From positions 2,046,001 through 2,110,000 of the forward strand of contig CANXME010002010.1 of NCBI GenBank assembly GCA_948144175.1: DNA of 64,000 nt, read 5' to 3'. Made by a program: the position numbers and the translations under genes. Source of the DNA: Closterium sp. NIES-65 (lineage: Eukaryota > Streptophyta > Zygnematophyceae > Desmidiales > Closteriaceae). Positions 50,990 to 62,271 of this stretch are shown one piece after another; positions within the stretch are counted from its first letter, which is position 1, and every line of letters begins with the position of its first letter. The notes under the pieces are model-generated. The model was not told where the DNA came from and ran no database searches. It saw only the letters and a list, made by a program, of their open reading frames with translations.

Positions 50990-52800
50990 AAAAGTGGGCA
51001 CCAGCCCCAGCAAAGTACAGAAGCGCTGATGATCACCAGGCTGAAGTGCCTTGGTGAATATATCAGCAGTGTTGGCCTGAGAGGCCACGTAGCGCAGACG
51101 AAGCTGACCACGCTACTGCAGCTCTCTAGCAAGGAAGTAACGGAGAGCGATGTTCTTCGTTCTGTGCTCCAGTCTGTGCTCCTCACAAAAGGCGACGGCA
51201 GCCTTGTTGTGGACGTACAGCACTAGAGGAGAACTAGGCCTCACTCCAAGGTCGGTCAGCAGGTAGGTGAGCCAGCGTAACTCCTGTGCAGCCATGGCTG
51301 TGGCGTAGATCTCAGCCTCACAACTGGAGCTGAGAACAGAAGACGAACGTGTAGAGCGCCACGAAACTGAACCAGAACCAAGGCTGAAGGTGTAACCCTG
51401 TGACGACCGCTGAGTAGCCTGGTCGTCAACCCAAGAAGCGTCTGAGTGCCTAGCGAGAACAACTGAGCTCCCTCCTTCAACCACGAGCCCCATGCCCGAT
51501 GTACTGCCCAAGTAGCGCAACACCCTCTTTGGGGCATCCTAGTGCACCTTTCGGTGCCTGCCAGGAGCTACGTAGCGGGCCAAAAGGCCAAGAGGGTATG
51601 CTATTTCAGGACGAGTGAAACTCATGAGGTACATGAGGCAACCAACTAGCTCTTGTTAAGGACCACTCGACTCTACGGACTCATCCGATGGCAGAGCTGA
51701 GAGCGAGAGACCTACAGCCAGAGGAGTGGCCTGTGCCAAGGACTAGGTGAAGCCGAAGCGCTGAAGGTCCTGCTGCACCATGTGTGACTGAGTCAGGGTA
51801 ATGGTGCAGCGTGCTCTATCCCGGGTGATCTGCAAGCAAGGGAACAACGCACTTCACCCAGGTCTGTGCACGTGTGTCTCTTATGCAGCTCCGAGTTCAC
51901 GTGGGCGAGAGCCTCAGTGTGAGCAGTGGCAAAGACCAAGTCGTCGACGTACACGAGGATGTAGAACGGTGGCAGCGAAGTGTCGGTGCGTAGAAACAAC
52001 GACAGGTCAGCAGTAGAAGGAGCAAACCCAAGTGCCGCAAGAGTAGTTCTCAGTGTGTCGTGCCACTCACGTGGTGCCTGGCGGAGACCGTAGACCGGCC
52101 GCCGGAGGCTCCACTGGGTACTAGGAGGAAATGACCCAGTGAAGCCAGGAGGGCAGCGCAGCCAGATCTCCTCGTGCAGACTGCCCTGCAAGAAAGCTAT
52201 TCCAAAGTCAAGAGAGTGAAGCTCGTAGTCATGCTGAGTAGCAACGTGCACTAGTACCCCAAGAGTGGTCATCTTCGGGGTGGGGGAGAAGGTTTGAAAG
52301 AAGTCTACTCCCTGCCGTTGACTGAAGCCTCGAGAAACGTAACGAGCTTTGAAGACAGGTGGAGAACCCGGCGGCCGCTTCACCCTGAAAATCCACATGC
52401 CACTAACTATGTTCGCCCCAGGTGGGGGAACCTCGTCGACGTAGGTGCCTGTGGACTTCCAGGAAGCCATCTCTGTGTCCATGGCTGACTGCCACTGAGA
52501 GGAGTAGGGACCCTCAATCGCCTCAGCGTACGATCGAGGAGTCGGGATGTCTAGTGAATCCGGGTCTCCCTCAGGGGCAATCAGCATGGACACGAGATGG
52601 GGCGCAGTGGGTGCAAGACACTGAAGGTCCTCTTGCCTGTCCTCAAGGACGTCCGTGCCTAGAGCACACTCACCCCCAACAGACGGAGGACAAACACACT
52701 CAGACTTAGGAACAAGACTGGCAGCGTAGTCTAGACGACAGCGAGCAGCAAAGTCGACAAGCTCAGCAACTAGGGCAGATGCAACAGTAGACTCAAAGGA
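50990..52800 (-). pseudogene. Element L RT and RNase H
   Basis: RT frame 52593-51793 has WIFRVKRPPGSPP, motif A LDFGIAFLQG with Asp, KQAPREW-like LRQAPREWHD, and YVDDLVFATAH. It loses frame at about 51845 by a small indel. RNase H around 51523-51113 has RHSDASWVDDQ, SCEAEIYAT and YVHNKAAVAF (His for the third catalytic Asp). The end VASQANTADIFTKAL lies near 51060. Confidence 0.85.
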
Positions 52801-53807
52801 AGGGTCAGTGTCAGCAGCGGCCAGGAGACGCGTGACAGTAGGACTGGCAGCACGAACGGAGTCAGACTCCGGGTCAGCAAGAGACGCAGTGACATCCGGT
52901 GTGTGCCAGGGACAGGTGGTGGACGTTCACGTGGTACACGACGACTAGCACAAGCAGTACGAACAGGTATCGCCGGACAGGACACAGGCGACACAGGACG
53001 AGACTCAGGCTCACGACGCTCCTTAAGACCGCCTGTAGGACCAGTGTAGGGAGGAGGACGAGGAAGCGGTGAGGAAGGCGGTAGCTGTGACTGCGACTGT
53101 ACAGGCAGAGGACACTCTACGGAGGGGGGAGGACTAGGAGGAGGTGCCTGACCAAGAACCTTCTGAAGGAGTGGAACAAAGTACGGCCGCGGCCGTGGAG
53201 TGCCCCCAGCAGCAGCAGAGACAGCACCAGAACCTCCAGCAGCTCTAGCAGACCCTCCAGCAGCTCCAGCAGCACCTCCAACACCTTTAGTGCCTCCAGC
53301 GGCTCCAGCAGAACCGTCAGCACCTCCAGCAGCACTAGCAGCACCGTCAGGAGCTCCAGGACCTCCAACAGCTGTAGCGTCTCCAACTGGCGGTACCTCA
53401 CCACCAGGAGCTCCACTCCGGAGGCTGCAGCGCCGAGCGTACCACTCACGTAGCCGCTTAGGGGAGGGAGGCTGCGGCTGCGACACGGCACCCGCAGGAT
53501 TACTAGCCCCAGCTCCAGGAGCCCCACGGCGAAGGTTGCAGCGCTGGGAGTACCACTCACGCAGCTGCTGTGAAGAAGGAGCACCAGCAAGCGTAGCACG
53601 GTCTGTCTCAAAGCCCCCAGCCTCCGTCCTTCGAGGCACAAAACCCCCAGTCGCAGCACCTCTAGGCTCAGCACCTACAGTCTCCGCACCCCCAGACTCA
53701 GCACCCCCAGTCTCCGCACCCTCAGACTCAGCACCCCCAGTCTCCGCACCTGCAGTCGCAGCACCCCCAGGCTCACCCGGCATGAGGTGGGGTGGTAAAA
53801 CTCCCAA
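52770..53807 (-). pseudogene. Element L linker with GGAE repeats and LREWY motifs
   Basis: Frame from 53807: GGAE[ST]/GGAES repeats, then SSQQLREWYSQRC and SPKRLREWYARRC, then Ala/Gly repeats and the pre-RT Pro-rich region. At 53773 the integrase C-terminus (FYHPTSCR) is fused directly to the repeats, a deletion of about 50-60 codons that removes the FDESVPFYRL segment. Confidence 0.82.
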
Positions 53808-54660
53808 CCAGGCGCGTCAGGGACAAAGCCAAGGAAGACACAGGGAACGGCATGGGAGGAGAGCTTGTCCGCAGACGTATCGCGGACAAAGGCTCGACAT
53901 CCCTAGACTCGGAACACCGACGCATCGCCAACCTCCCCCGTCCAACGCAGGGTAGGCGAGGTCTCCGGAATAGAGACACGGGGCCAGAGGTTGAGCTGAT
54001 GCGCGGCGTACTGCACTGCAAACGGCCACAGGAAATGGGGGGCAGCCGCATGGATCATGGAGGTACGAGCGACCTCCATGACAAGACCAATGCGGCGCTC
54101 AGCAATCCCATTCTACTGTGGAGAGGCCAGGAGCGTGAACGACTGGGTGATGCCGTGCTCCGCACAGTAGGCTGCCAAGAGATCAGAGGAAAACTCGCGA
54201 CCTCTGTCAGAGTGCAGACGCAGGACTGGAAAGTCCGACTGGAACCTCTAGCGGAGCTGGAGACGAGCAGCGCGGATCCAGGGGATCAAGACATCAGGGA
54301 CCTCACCCTTGGTACGCAAGGGGAAGACTGTGGTGTAGCGCGTGTAGTCGTCGACGACCAGTAGAAAGTACCACTCGTGGCCCTGTCCCCGAACGCGGGC
54401 GGGGCCCCACACGTCCAGGTGGAGAGTCTGCAAGGGAGCCTCTGTGGGAGGGAACGAGGAGGAGTGAGGAGCAGCGCGCTGCCGCCCCTCGACACAGGGG
54501 AGACAGGGAGGAGCAGGCGAGGCTGGGAGAGGAGGGAGAACCCTGGGAAGAACAGAGACAAGGTACCTGGAGTGCATGCCGCGAAGGCGCTGCACTGACG
54601 GGTGACCAAGGCGGTGGTGCCAGAGGACAGTCCTGTGTAACAGGGAGCGACACGAGCAAG
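53773..54660 (-). pseudogene. Element L integrase
   Basis: The frame 54595-54248 carries the pre-integrase end, CVEGRQRAAPHSS, TLHLDVWGPAR with the first Asp, and ends at a stop after AARLQLR. The second Asp (HSDRGREF) and a stop just before NGIAERRIG follow in 54240-54090. The C-terminal part WTGEVGDASVFRV leads to the linker deletion. The intact linker region 54430-54500 is the reference that shows element A's 28 bp deletion. Confidence 0.83.
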
Positions 54661-54670
54661 GGGCAGACAG

Positions 54671-55252
54671 CTAACCTGACGGAGACGCAGACGCAGCTAC
54701 CTGAGGAGACTCAGTGGTCAGTGTGTACAAGTCCGACCCCGGCTGCCGAGTGAAGGTAGCGAGGTGACGTCCCGTCCGCGCATAGATGCAGTGCGTCACA
54801 CGCTCGTAGGCTGGGGTGAACTGGTGAACACCCGCGTCCTGGAGTGCGGAACCCGCCACCAAGTTCGTAGAGAACGAGGGAAGGTAGAGGCCAGACAGCG
54901 TGCCAGACGGGACAGCAGGACAAGGGAGGGCAGTGGTGGAGGTCGCAAGGACCGGAACCCCTGAGGGGTCAACCAGGGAGACAACAACTGGTATAGGGAG
55001 CTTCTCTAGGGCAGTGCGGTCGCAAAAGAAACAGCGGGAAGCACCTGAGTCCAGCGTGAAGGTGTGTAGTGCCTCAGTAGGTGCGGTGCAAGCAGGCGTA
55101 GATGCACTAGCACCTAGGGCAGCAGCCTCACCAGGACCTAGAGCAGCAGACGCGTTGGCACCTAGAGCTGCAGCCTCACTAGTCCCAATGCCCGGGTCAG
55201 GCGGAACACTCAGGTAACAGTCACCCTCAGCACTTATAGTCAATGCATACAA
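54671..55252 (-). pseudogene. Element L protease and pre-integrase
   Basis: Minus-strand frame of 193 codons, MYALTISAEGDCYLSVPPDPG at the start (family-conserved), FTLDSGASRCFFCD at the active site, and a stop near 54671 before the HHRLGHPS region. Protease looks intact. Confidence 0.85.
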
Positions 55253-56842
55253 AGCAGCAAGAAGAGCATCATAATCAAGAGCAAAGATATCAATCCCCTT
55301 CTTAAGCAGATCAGCCCAGCGGGGCAGCTCAGAGGCGTCAGGAAACTGCTCACGCCAGGCGTCGTCGAGGCGAAAGAAACAGCGCTGCGCAGTGTGAAAC
55401 CTCCCACAAGTCTGGCCAGTGCGGTCACCTGTGCGGATGACATAAGGGCAGGTACCCCCTCCCCCAGACCCCCCACATTAATAGTACCACTCACACAGGT
55501 GCTGGGGCGAGGGAGCCTTGCCGGGGCGCTGCTGCTGCTGCCTCTGGCCACCGCCAAACCCCCCACGTTGTACCGCTCCACCGCGCCCGCCACCCGCTCC
55601 ACCGCCGCCACCACTGCCAGCACCACCGCCACCACCTCCACCACCGTCGCCGCCGCCACCACCCCCGGTGCCGCCACTGACCCCCCCACCACCCGCGCCA
55701 CTCCCACTCCCGCCACCACCCCCGCCCCCCCCCCCCACCTCCTCCACCGCCGTGTCAAGAATAATATATATTTCTATATATTGTTTTTGTAACTGCCTGT
55801 AGTGTAGACTACTGTAGTTATATAATGTTCTGTTTGGTGGTGCACCTTTCTTCTTGCCTATTTGTACTCCTCGCTCTATAGTGAAAACCCTTCTTTTTGT
55901 TGAAACTTCTCGACTCTCTAAACTGCTCGATACCCAATTCTCGTTCTAACTAGCTATGGCTCCTTAGCCTAGCTCAAGCTTTTGACACGCCGCTGCCCCC
56001 GCCTCCACCTCCACCACCCCTGCCTCCCTTGCCCCTGCCGCCCTTGCGTCTCCCACTAGGAGTAGATGCGGCCTCGACTCTCTCAACTCCGAGGAAGTCG
56101 ACAGCAGCAGCAGATGGAATGGAGGGGAGGAGAGGGGAGGGGGGAGGGGGAGCACCCCTCAAAGAAGGGGGTACGGGGGTCACCACGAGAGGCACCTACA
56201 GCGACAATGCTCTTCTCAGCTGCTAGGAGCTCCTTCTCGAGGAGGTTGACAGTGAGGTCAGTAGGGGAGAGGGCGAGAAACTGGTCCCTGACAGTGCGAA
56301 GGGAGTCAGGGAGGCAGGTGACAAGGTGGTACAGTGTGAGGTACATCGGGGGGGGGGGGGGGGGGGGGGGGGCGGGAGGGGTTCTTGGCGAGGAAATCGG
56401 GGGGGAGTGCTGCACGGTAGCGGAGGTCACTGGTACGGAGGTGGGTGATGGGGTCAGATACAGTGGTAAAGGCGGACAAGTCGGGGAAGAGGTAGGGCAG
56501 TGAGAGACGGCCTATGGCAGCTGTGGCAGGGGAGGAGTAGCGCGCGACTACTGCGTTGTACAGCTCCTTGGCGGTCTTATGCTGTCCGAAGTGCTCGCGC
56601 TCATCTAACGGTAGGTGACTGCAAACGGCTAGGCGAGCGTGTGCATCACGGGTCTGCCACTGGGAGCGAGCAGTACTGTCAGTAGTAGCGGGAGGTGCAG
56701 GAGCAGCGCCTGATGTATGGTCATATAGTGAGACATCGTCCTTGGCAGTGATCTGAAGGAACAGATGAAGATCATCTAGCCATACCTCAAACTTAATCGG
56801 GCAACCCTCACTGTCAAAGGTGAGAATGGATGGGGTGGCCAT
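55253..56842 (-). pseudogene. Element L gag, interrupted by a solo LTR-like insert
   Basis: Gag starts at 56842 (MATPSILTFDSEGCPIKFEVW). It shifts frame at a 25-base G run (56348-56372), continues to the Gly-rich tract, and is interrupted by 55753-55987. The tract resumes at 55752 and the Cys/His region follows (CPYVIRTGDRTGQTCGRFH then QRCFF, 55470-55370). The knuckle is the long family form C-x13-C-x3-H-x4-C. Confidence 0.83.
55753..55987. mobile_element. 235 bp solo LTR-like insert in gag of L
   Basis: CGCCG at 55748-55752 and 55988-55992 flanks an AT-rich block with TGTCAA..TTGACA ends. Size, TG..CA ends, a 5 bp duplication and absence of genes fit a solo LTR. It does not closely match the other LTRs here. 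It carries GCTCGATACC near 55943, resembling a primer-site complement. Confidence 0.82.
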
Positions 56843-57532
56843 TGTGGCAGTTGGAATAGTAGCAGTAGTAGCAGTAGTACAGTAGGAACAGGAACAGGAG
56901 TTGATGCAGGTGGGGTACAGTAGGGCGGCGCGGCTCGGTTCGGGCGGCGCAGTTCGGTTCGGGCGGTGCGGCTCGGTTCGGGCGGCGCGGCTTGGTTCGG
57001 GCGACGCGGCTCGGTTCGGGCGGTGCGGCTCAGTTTGCGCGGCGCGGCTCGGTTCGCGCGGCGCGGATCGGTTTGGGCTGTGCGGCTCGGCTCGGTCTGG
57101 GCTACGCGGCGGTGCGCGCCTAGGGGACGTGCGCGTGGGCGGCTGTAGCGGGCAGGCCGGGGCCTCTCGTGGGCCTTACTAGCGGGCGGGTGGCCTAGGG
57201 AGGGCGTCGCGACGGCCTACGGGTGGCTCACGGGCGGCGCGCGGCTAGGGGGGGCCGGTCGACGGGCTGCTCGTGGCGGGGTGGGCGGCTAACGGGCGGC
57301 GCGCGCTCAGAAACGGCCGCGAGCGGGCTGCTAGGGGGCGACGCGCGGGAAAAAAAAAAGGGCCGCGCGTGGCACAAGCGAGCCGCGCACAGGCAGTAGG
57401 AAAAGACGAGGCGCACGAGGGCGCACTAGGGGAATGGCGCTCAAGGGCGCTAGGACGATGGGGCGCTCGAGGGCGCTTCTAACGGTGGGCCCTTAGGTGA
57501 GTCCTAGGTCTAGAGCTTAAGCTCTGCTACCA
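56843..57532 (-). repeat. GC-rich leader of element L
   Basis: No gene is seen. 56930-57110 is an array of GGGCGGCGCGGCTCGGTTC units; the rest is GC-rich unique sequence (57120-57500) with GGGCGGCGCGCG motifs. The primer site is next to the LTR at 57533. Confidence 0.75.
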
Positions 57533-57657
57533 TGTCAGAATGAGAAGTGTGTGAACTATGAAAAGATGGAGTACAAGTAGTGAACCCTAGTTTTGTGTAC
57601 CCCCTAAAGGCTAACCCACTATAGCCTACACAAGAACAACACATATAGTGTTTGACA
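57533..57657 (-). repeat. 5' LTR of element L
   Basis: 125 bp with intact TG..CA; three mismatches to 50622-50746. Confidence 0.92.
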
Positions 57658-58573
57658 GTTGCTCCCAGCAGAACCAGCAGCAGCATAGGCTCCCCCCAGA
57701 GCACCACTAGCAGCTTAGGCTGCCCCCAGCAAAACCAGCAGCAGCATAGGCTGCCCCCAGCAGAACCAGCAGCAGCATAGTATGCTGCCCCCAGCAGAAC
57801 CACCAGCAGCTTAGGCTGCCCCCAGCACAACCACCAGCAGCGTAGGCTGCCCCTAGCAGAACCAGCAGCAGCATAGGCTGCCCCAAGCACATCAGCAGCA
57901 GCTTAGGCTACCACCAGCGCACCCCCCCCGTATCTAGCTCCTCAGATGGCGTGTACTAGAGTTCTACAGCAACAGGGCCAGCCGTAGCACTCCCGGTAGT
58001 GGGGACCTGCGGGTCCAAAGTGTGGAACCCCCAGCAGTGGCTCAGCTAGCAGTGGGCGAGACGTCGGCCCCTGCGGGTACCATGCTCTGGTGCTGGCACT
58101 ACCTGCTCGATTTTTTACCACTCTGCGTCCAGCTGCTACCTTCGACTCGACGACCTCCACCGTGAGCGTTTTGGTCCTCACGCTATTACACCGCACTGGC
58201 CCTCGCGACTTCGCCAGCGCACTGCTGCACCATTTGAGTCTCACCTACCTGGTCTAGGACCATTCCCGACTACACGAGTAGAGACCTGTGCTCCCAGTCT
58301 TGGTGCGTGTGTTGTTTCCAGTCCAGGCGCCTCTGAGGGTCTTTGTGCAGGAGCTGCAGCTACCACTAGTCTAGCACCAGCCTTTGTAGCTAGTTCGGGT
58401 GCAACCTCATAGACTGCACAGCTTTCCTTCACCCTAGACTCTGGAGCGTCCAGCTGTTTCTTTCGCGACTGTACTGACCTCACGCCACTATGCACTCCAG
58501 TCACTGTCGCCTTGGTTGACCCCTCTGTGGGACCTGTAGTTGCCTGCAGCACCACCACTCTCCCGTGTACTTG
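57658..58573 (+). pseudogene. Element K: repeat leader and a protease remnant
   Basis: 57658-57925 is a ~32-34 bp tandem array (core CCAGCAGCAGCATAGGCTGCCCC, varied), the same unit as left of L. 57950-58400 shows no domain I recognise. At 58425-58573 the plus strand encodes a family protease (FTLDSGASSCFFRDC, LVDPSVGPVVA), which stops abruptly at 58573 where minus-strand M sequence begins. Most of gag is missing. Confidence 0.7.
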
Positions 58574-61500
58574 GCCTCAGAGACCACACGTCGTACAAGT
58601 GCCTCGCCACGCTGCTGCAACTCACGCAGAAGGAATTAAAAAAGCTGGATGTGCTTTGCCTTCCCAACCAGTCGGGGCTCCTCACACAACAGGACAGCAG
58701 ACCTGTTGTCGGCAAACAAGACTGGGGGAGAGCGAGGCCGTTCACCAAGGTCAGTGAGGAGGAAAGTCAGCCAGCAAAGCTCTTGAACGGCCATGGCCGC
58801 AACGTACACCTCTGCCTCACTGGTGGAAACCTCATACAGACGACGCCCGAGTAGACTGCCACGAAACAACACCTGTCCCGAGGCTAAAGGAATACCCCTG
58901 TGTAGACCAACGCGTCTTCGCGTCGTCGGCCCACGACGAGTCTGAGAAACCTGTGAGTGTAACTGGCTGCTTCCCTCCAAGGACAAGTCCCATGCCTGAT
59001 GTACTCGCCACATACTTCGCCACCCTCTTAGCAACGTACCAGTGAGACGGACGGTGTCTCCCAGGTGCAACAAAACGCGCAAGGACGCTAAGAGGGAAAG
59101 CTAGGTCTGGGCGAGTACAGGTCATCACGTACATGAGACAACCCACCAGCTCAGGATATGGACCGCTGGACTGAAATGGCTCATCCGAAGGTGAAGCCGT
59201 GAGCCCATGATCCAAACTAAGAGGGGTAAGCTGTACCTTGGAGAACAGAAAGCGAAACTGCGTGAGGATCTGCTCGACCATACGCGACTGAGTCAGCGTA
59301 ATGGTGCGAGCTGCCCTGTCCCGGGTGATCTGCAAGCCAAGGTAGTGCTGCAGCTCACCAAGGTCAGTGGAATTGTGTCTCCTCTGCAGTTCCTCCTTCA
59401 CGGAGGCCAGCGCGCGTCGGCTGGTAGTGGCGAAGACCAAGTCGTCAACGTAGACCAGGACAAAGAACGGGGTCAAGCCATGGCGGACGAATAGTGACGG
59501 GTCGGCAGACGACGGAAAGAAGTCAAGTGCTGCAAGGGTCGAGCGAAGTGTATCAGGCCACTCACGTGGAGCCTGACGCAGGCCGTAGACTGGTCGACGC
59601 ACCCACCACTCGGTCCCAGGTGGGAAAGAGCCAGTGAAGCCAGGCGGGCGTCGCAGCCAGATCTGCTCGTGCAGGCTCCCTTGAAGGAACTCGGTGGAAA
59701 AGTCCAAGGAGTGCAACTCGTAGTCGCGCTGGGCTGCAATATGCAGCAACACTCGAAGAGTACTCATCTTCGGGGTGGGAGCAAAGGTCTGGAAGAAGTC
59801 CACCCCCTCTCGCTGAATGAAGCCTCTCGCCACATAACGCGCCTTGAACACTGGTAGTGATCCCGGTGGCCGCTTCACCTTGTAGAGCCATTGGCCACTG
59901 ACGATGTCCGTCCCAGGTGGTGGGACTAAGTCAATGTAAGTGCCTGTGGACCTATAAGATGCCATCTCTGCCTCCTCAGCTGCTATCCAGTACGACGCCC
60001 AAGATCCCGAGACCGCCTTAGCGTGATTGCAAGGGATCGGGATGTTAAGTGCGTCTGGATCCCCCTCAGGGGTAAGCAGCATGGCGCAGAGATGAGGAAC
60101 ATCGAGCGCATGGAAACCAAGCTCTAACTGCCTATCCTTTAGGACCTCTATGGGAAAGACAGGAGCACCCCCAGAGGACAGAGAACAAGCAGGGCCACTC
60201 ATCAAGTGAGCGGCGTAGTCACGGCGGTGGGAAGAGGCAAAGCCAGCGACAGTGGTAACAAGTGCTGAGACAGACGACAGGGGTGCAGTCGAGTGAGTCA
60301 CCAATGCAGACAAAACACGGGAGACGACAGGACGGGAGGCACAGAGGTAGTCAGAAAACGGGTCGTGAAGCACAGTGAGGGACGACTCAGGGGGTTGTGG
60401 AAAGACTGGAGGAGGTGGAACACGAGAGCGAAGAACAAGGTGGTACGGACCGTCTGCACGGTAACGGGACCGACGATGCTCTAGGGACACAGCACGAATG
60501 AGGGGAGATAAACGAGTCCACTGGGACGAGGAAAGGGACTGGACGGGTGGAACAGGAGGGGACGGTAGGGGACCACAAACAAAGCGTGCAGGTGCTGGGT
60601 CGGGGAGGCCGCGTAGTCGCAGTCGCTACTGCTCCGCCTCCTCTGGCGTCTGCTGCGACGGTACCTGCCCCTTCTGCTGCTCTTGTGGCTCCTCCTCTGC
60701 CCTCTCCTGCTGTGGTTGTGACTCCTCTACTCTCTCCAACTGTTTTTGTAACTGCACTTGCTGCTACGGGCGGGACTCCTGCTCTACCCTCTCCTGGTGC
60801 GGTCGTGACTCCTCCTCTACTCTCTCATGCTGCGACTGCAACTGCACCCACTGCTGCACTCGTGACTCCTCCTCTGCTCTCTCTCCTGCTGCGGCTGCAA
60901 CGACACCTGCTGCTGCTGTGACTCCTCCTCTACTCTCTCTTGCTGTTGCGACTGAGACTACTCCTGCTGCTGCTGTTGCTGTGCCCTCTCAAACCGCTCA
61001 CGCTCCTCCCTTTCCAACCGGAGGAGACGCTGCTCACGGGTTTGGAAACGTACAGCGCACGGTGTGGGTGCCAAAGTGCCAATGCCTCCAGCTCCAGCAC
61101 CCCCAGAACCAGCACCTCCTCCACCGACACCCCCGGGGCCTGAGTACCTCCCGCAAGAACACCCCCAGGCTCCGCAGCAACTGGCTACAAAGAAGAACAA
61201 GAAGGGAACTGAGGGACGGACGGGAAGCCAGGGGGTGACGCGAGGCGAGGCCGCCGAGTCGTGGCTGCCGTGTCCTCCACGGGAGTGGCCTCCACGCCCA
61301 CACCCCCTGCAGCCCCAGAGCCGACACCACTAGCTTCTGCAGCCCCAGTACCCTCACCCTCCGCAACTGCACCTCCCGCACCCCCAGACACGTCAGGGGC
61401 TGGACGCTGCGGGGGGGGTGACTGCGGAGTGACGTGCGACACACCTGACGAGGCAGGACGCGAAAGGGGGGGTGCTACCGGGGCGACTGTGTGGGGCTCA

Positions 61501-61604
61501 AGGGTGAGGAACGGCGGGGGGGAAAAGGCCTCAGTACCTCGGTGGGGACGACTCCTGTAGTAACAGACAGACCCGTCGTGTGAGAGTACGACGGCTTATG
61601 CCAC
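58574..61604 (-). pseudogene. Element M: RT, RNase H and a Gln/Glu-rich linker
   Basis: A 552-codon minus-strand frame (60490-58832) carries RT with motif A LDFSTEFLQG, LRQAPREWPD and YVDDLVFATT, and RNase H with SDSSWADDAKT. RNase H continues to about 58576 with SEAEVYVAAM and FADNRSAVLL, then breaks off before FTKAL. The linker (60640-60960) is unlike its sisters: ERVEEESQQQ-type repeats that look like coiled coil, not GGAE repeats. The integrase C-terminus (HDGSVCYYRSR) is at 61600-61550. A related but distinct subfamily. Confidence 0.82.
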
Positions 61605-62271
61605 CTATGCTTGCTTGACTTTACTTTATTATGCTATTTCTTACGGGCTGCCCTGTAAGAAAGTGTCAACATATATTTTATATGTGTTGTTTAGTTTAGC
61701 CTAGGTGTTACATTCACAATTCCTAGGGTTTGCATATATCTCCTTGTACCTTGTTTCCTTAGTCAATTTCTTACGCTGGTTAGTCCTTGACATGGTTTAG
61801 AGTTAAGCGATCCGATGGGCCCACCGCCCCGTGACCTGACCTAGCCCGTAGCGCCCTAAGGCCCGAAGCACCTCGGTAGCCCCGTAGCCCGTTTGTCACT
61901 CGTTTTCAGCCCTTCGCGTCACCCGGTTTGCCCCTCGCGTCACCCGTTTCTGCCCTGTGCGTCACCCGTTAGTGCCCCTCGCGATTTGCCCGCCAGCCCG
62001 CTAGCGCGTGTTAGACCCGCGCGCGCCGTCTTAGATGCTTGCATAGCCGCCCGCACGTACGTCGCGACGGTTCGCAAGTAGAGGAGGAGCCCGCTACCCG
62101 CGCCCGTCGCCTCACCCGTCGTTTTTTCGTGCTGAAATCGCGCCCCACGTGTAGCACGACCCCTTACCCGTCGTCCCACTCGCTAGCACCATCCTCACGC
62201 CCTTAAACTCGCGTTTAGGGTTTAGGGTTATACCCCATCTAGGCTACCCCACTACAGCCCACACAAGACAT
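61605..62271 (+). mobile_element. Fragment N: LTR, primer site and leader, with an inverted LTR remnant
   Basis: An LTR at 61664-61792 (129 bp, TGTCAACA..CTTGACA) is followed by TGGTTTAGAGTT, a degenerate primer site, and a ~420 bp GC-rich leader with CGCGTCACCCGTT repeats. At 62212-62271 a truncated family LTR lies in the opposite orientation (GGGTTATACCCC..CTACCCCACTACAGCC). Upstream of the LTR is a ~26 bp near-perfect hairpin (61637-61662, TTTCTTACGGG arms). There are no coding domains. Confidence 0.62.

Larger units (their letters stand above)
50622..57657 (-). mobile_element. Element L: short-LTR copia, near full length, minus strand
   Basis: Two 125 bp LTRs (50622-50746 and 57533-57657) differ at three sites and enclose gag to RNase H. 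The primer site TGGTAGCAGAGC (57521-57532, minus) and polypurine complement (50747-50756) are in place. It lies within the tandem-repeat leader of K. The left LTR starts TC instead of TG, and the flanks (GTCGT, GTTGC) do not form a clean duplication. Coding regions carry stops, frameshifts, a linker deletion and an inserted solo LTR-like element. Confidence 0.9.

Noticed and set aside
62212-62235. TTTAGGG telomere-like repeats
   Set aside because: Only about two and a half units, lying inside an LTR remnant whose relatives contain TTAGGGTT anyway; not an interstitial telomere.
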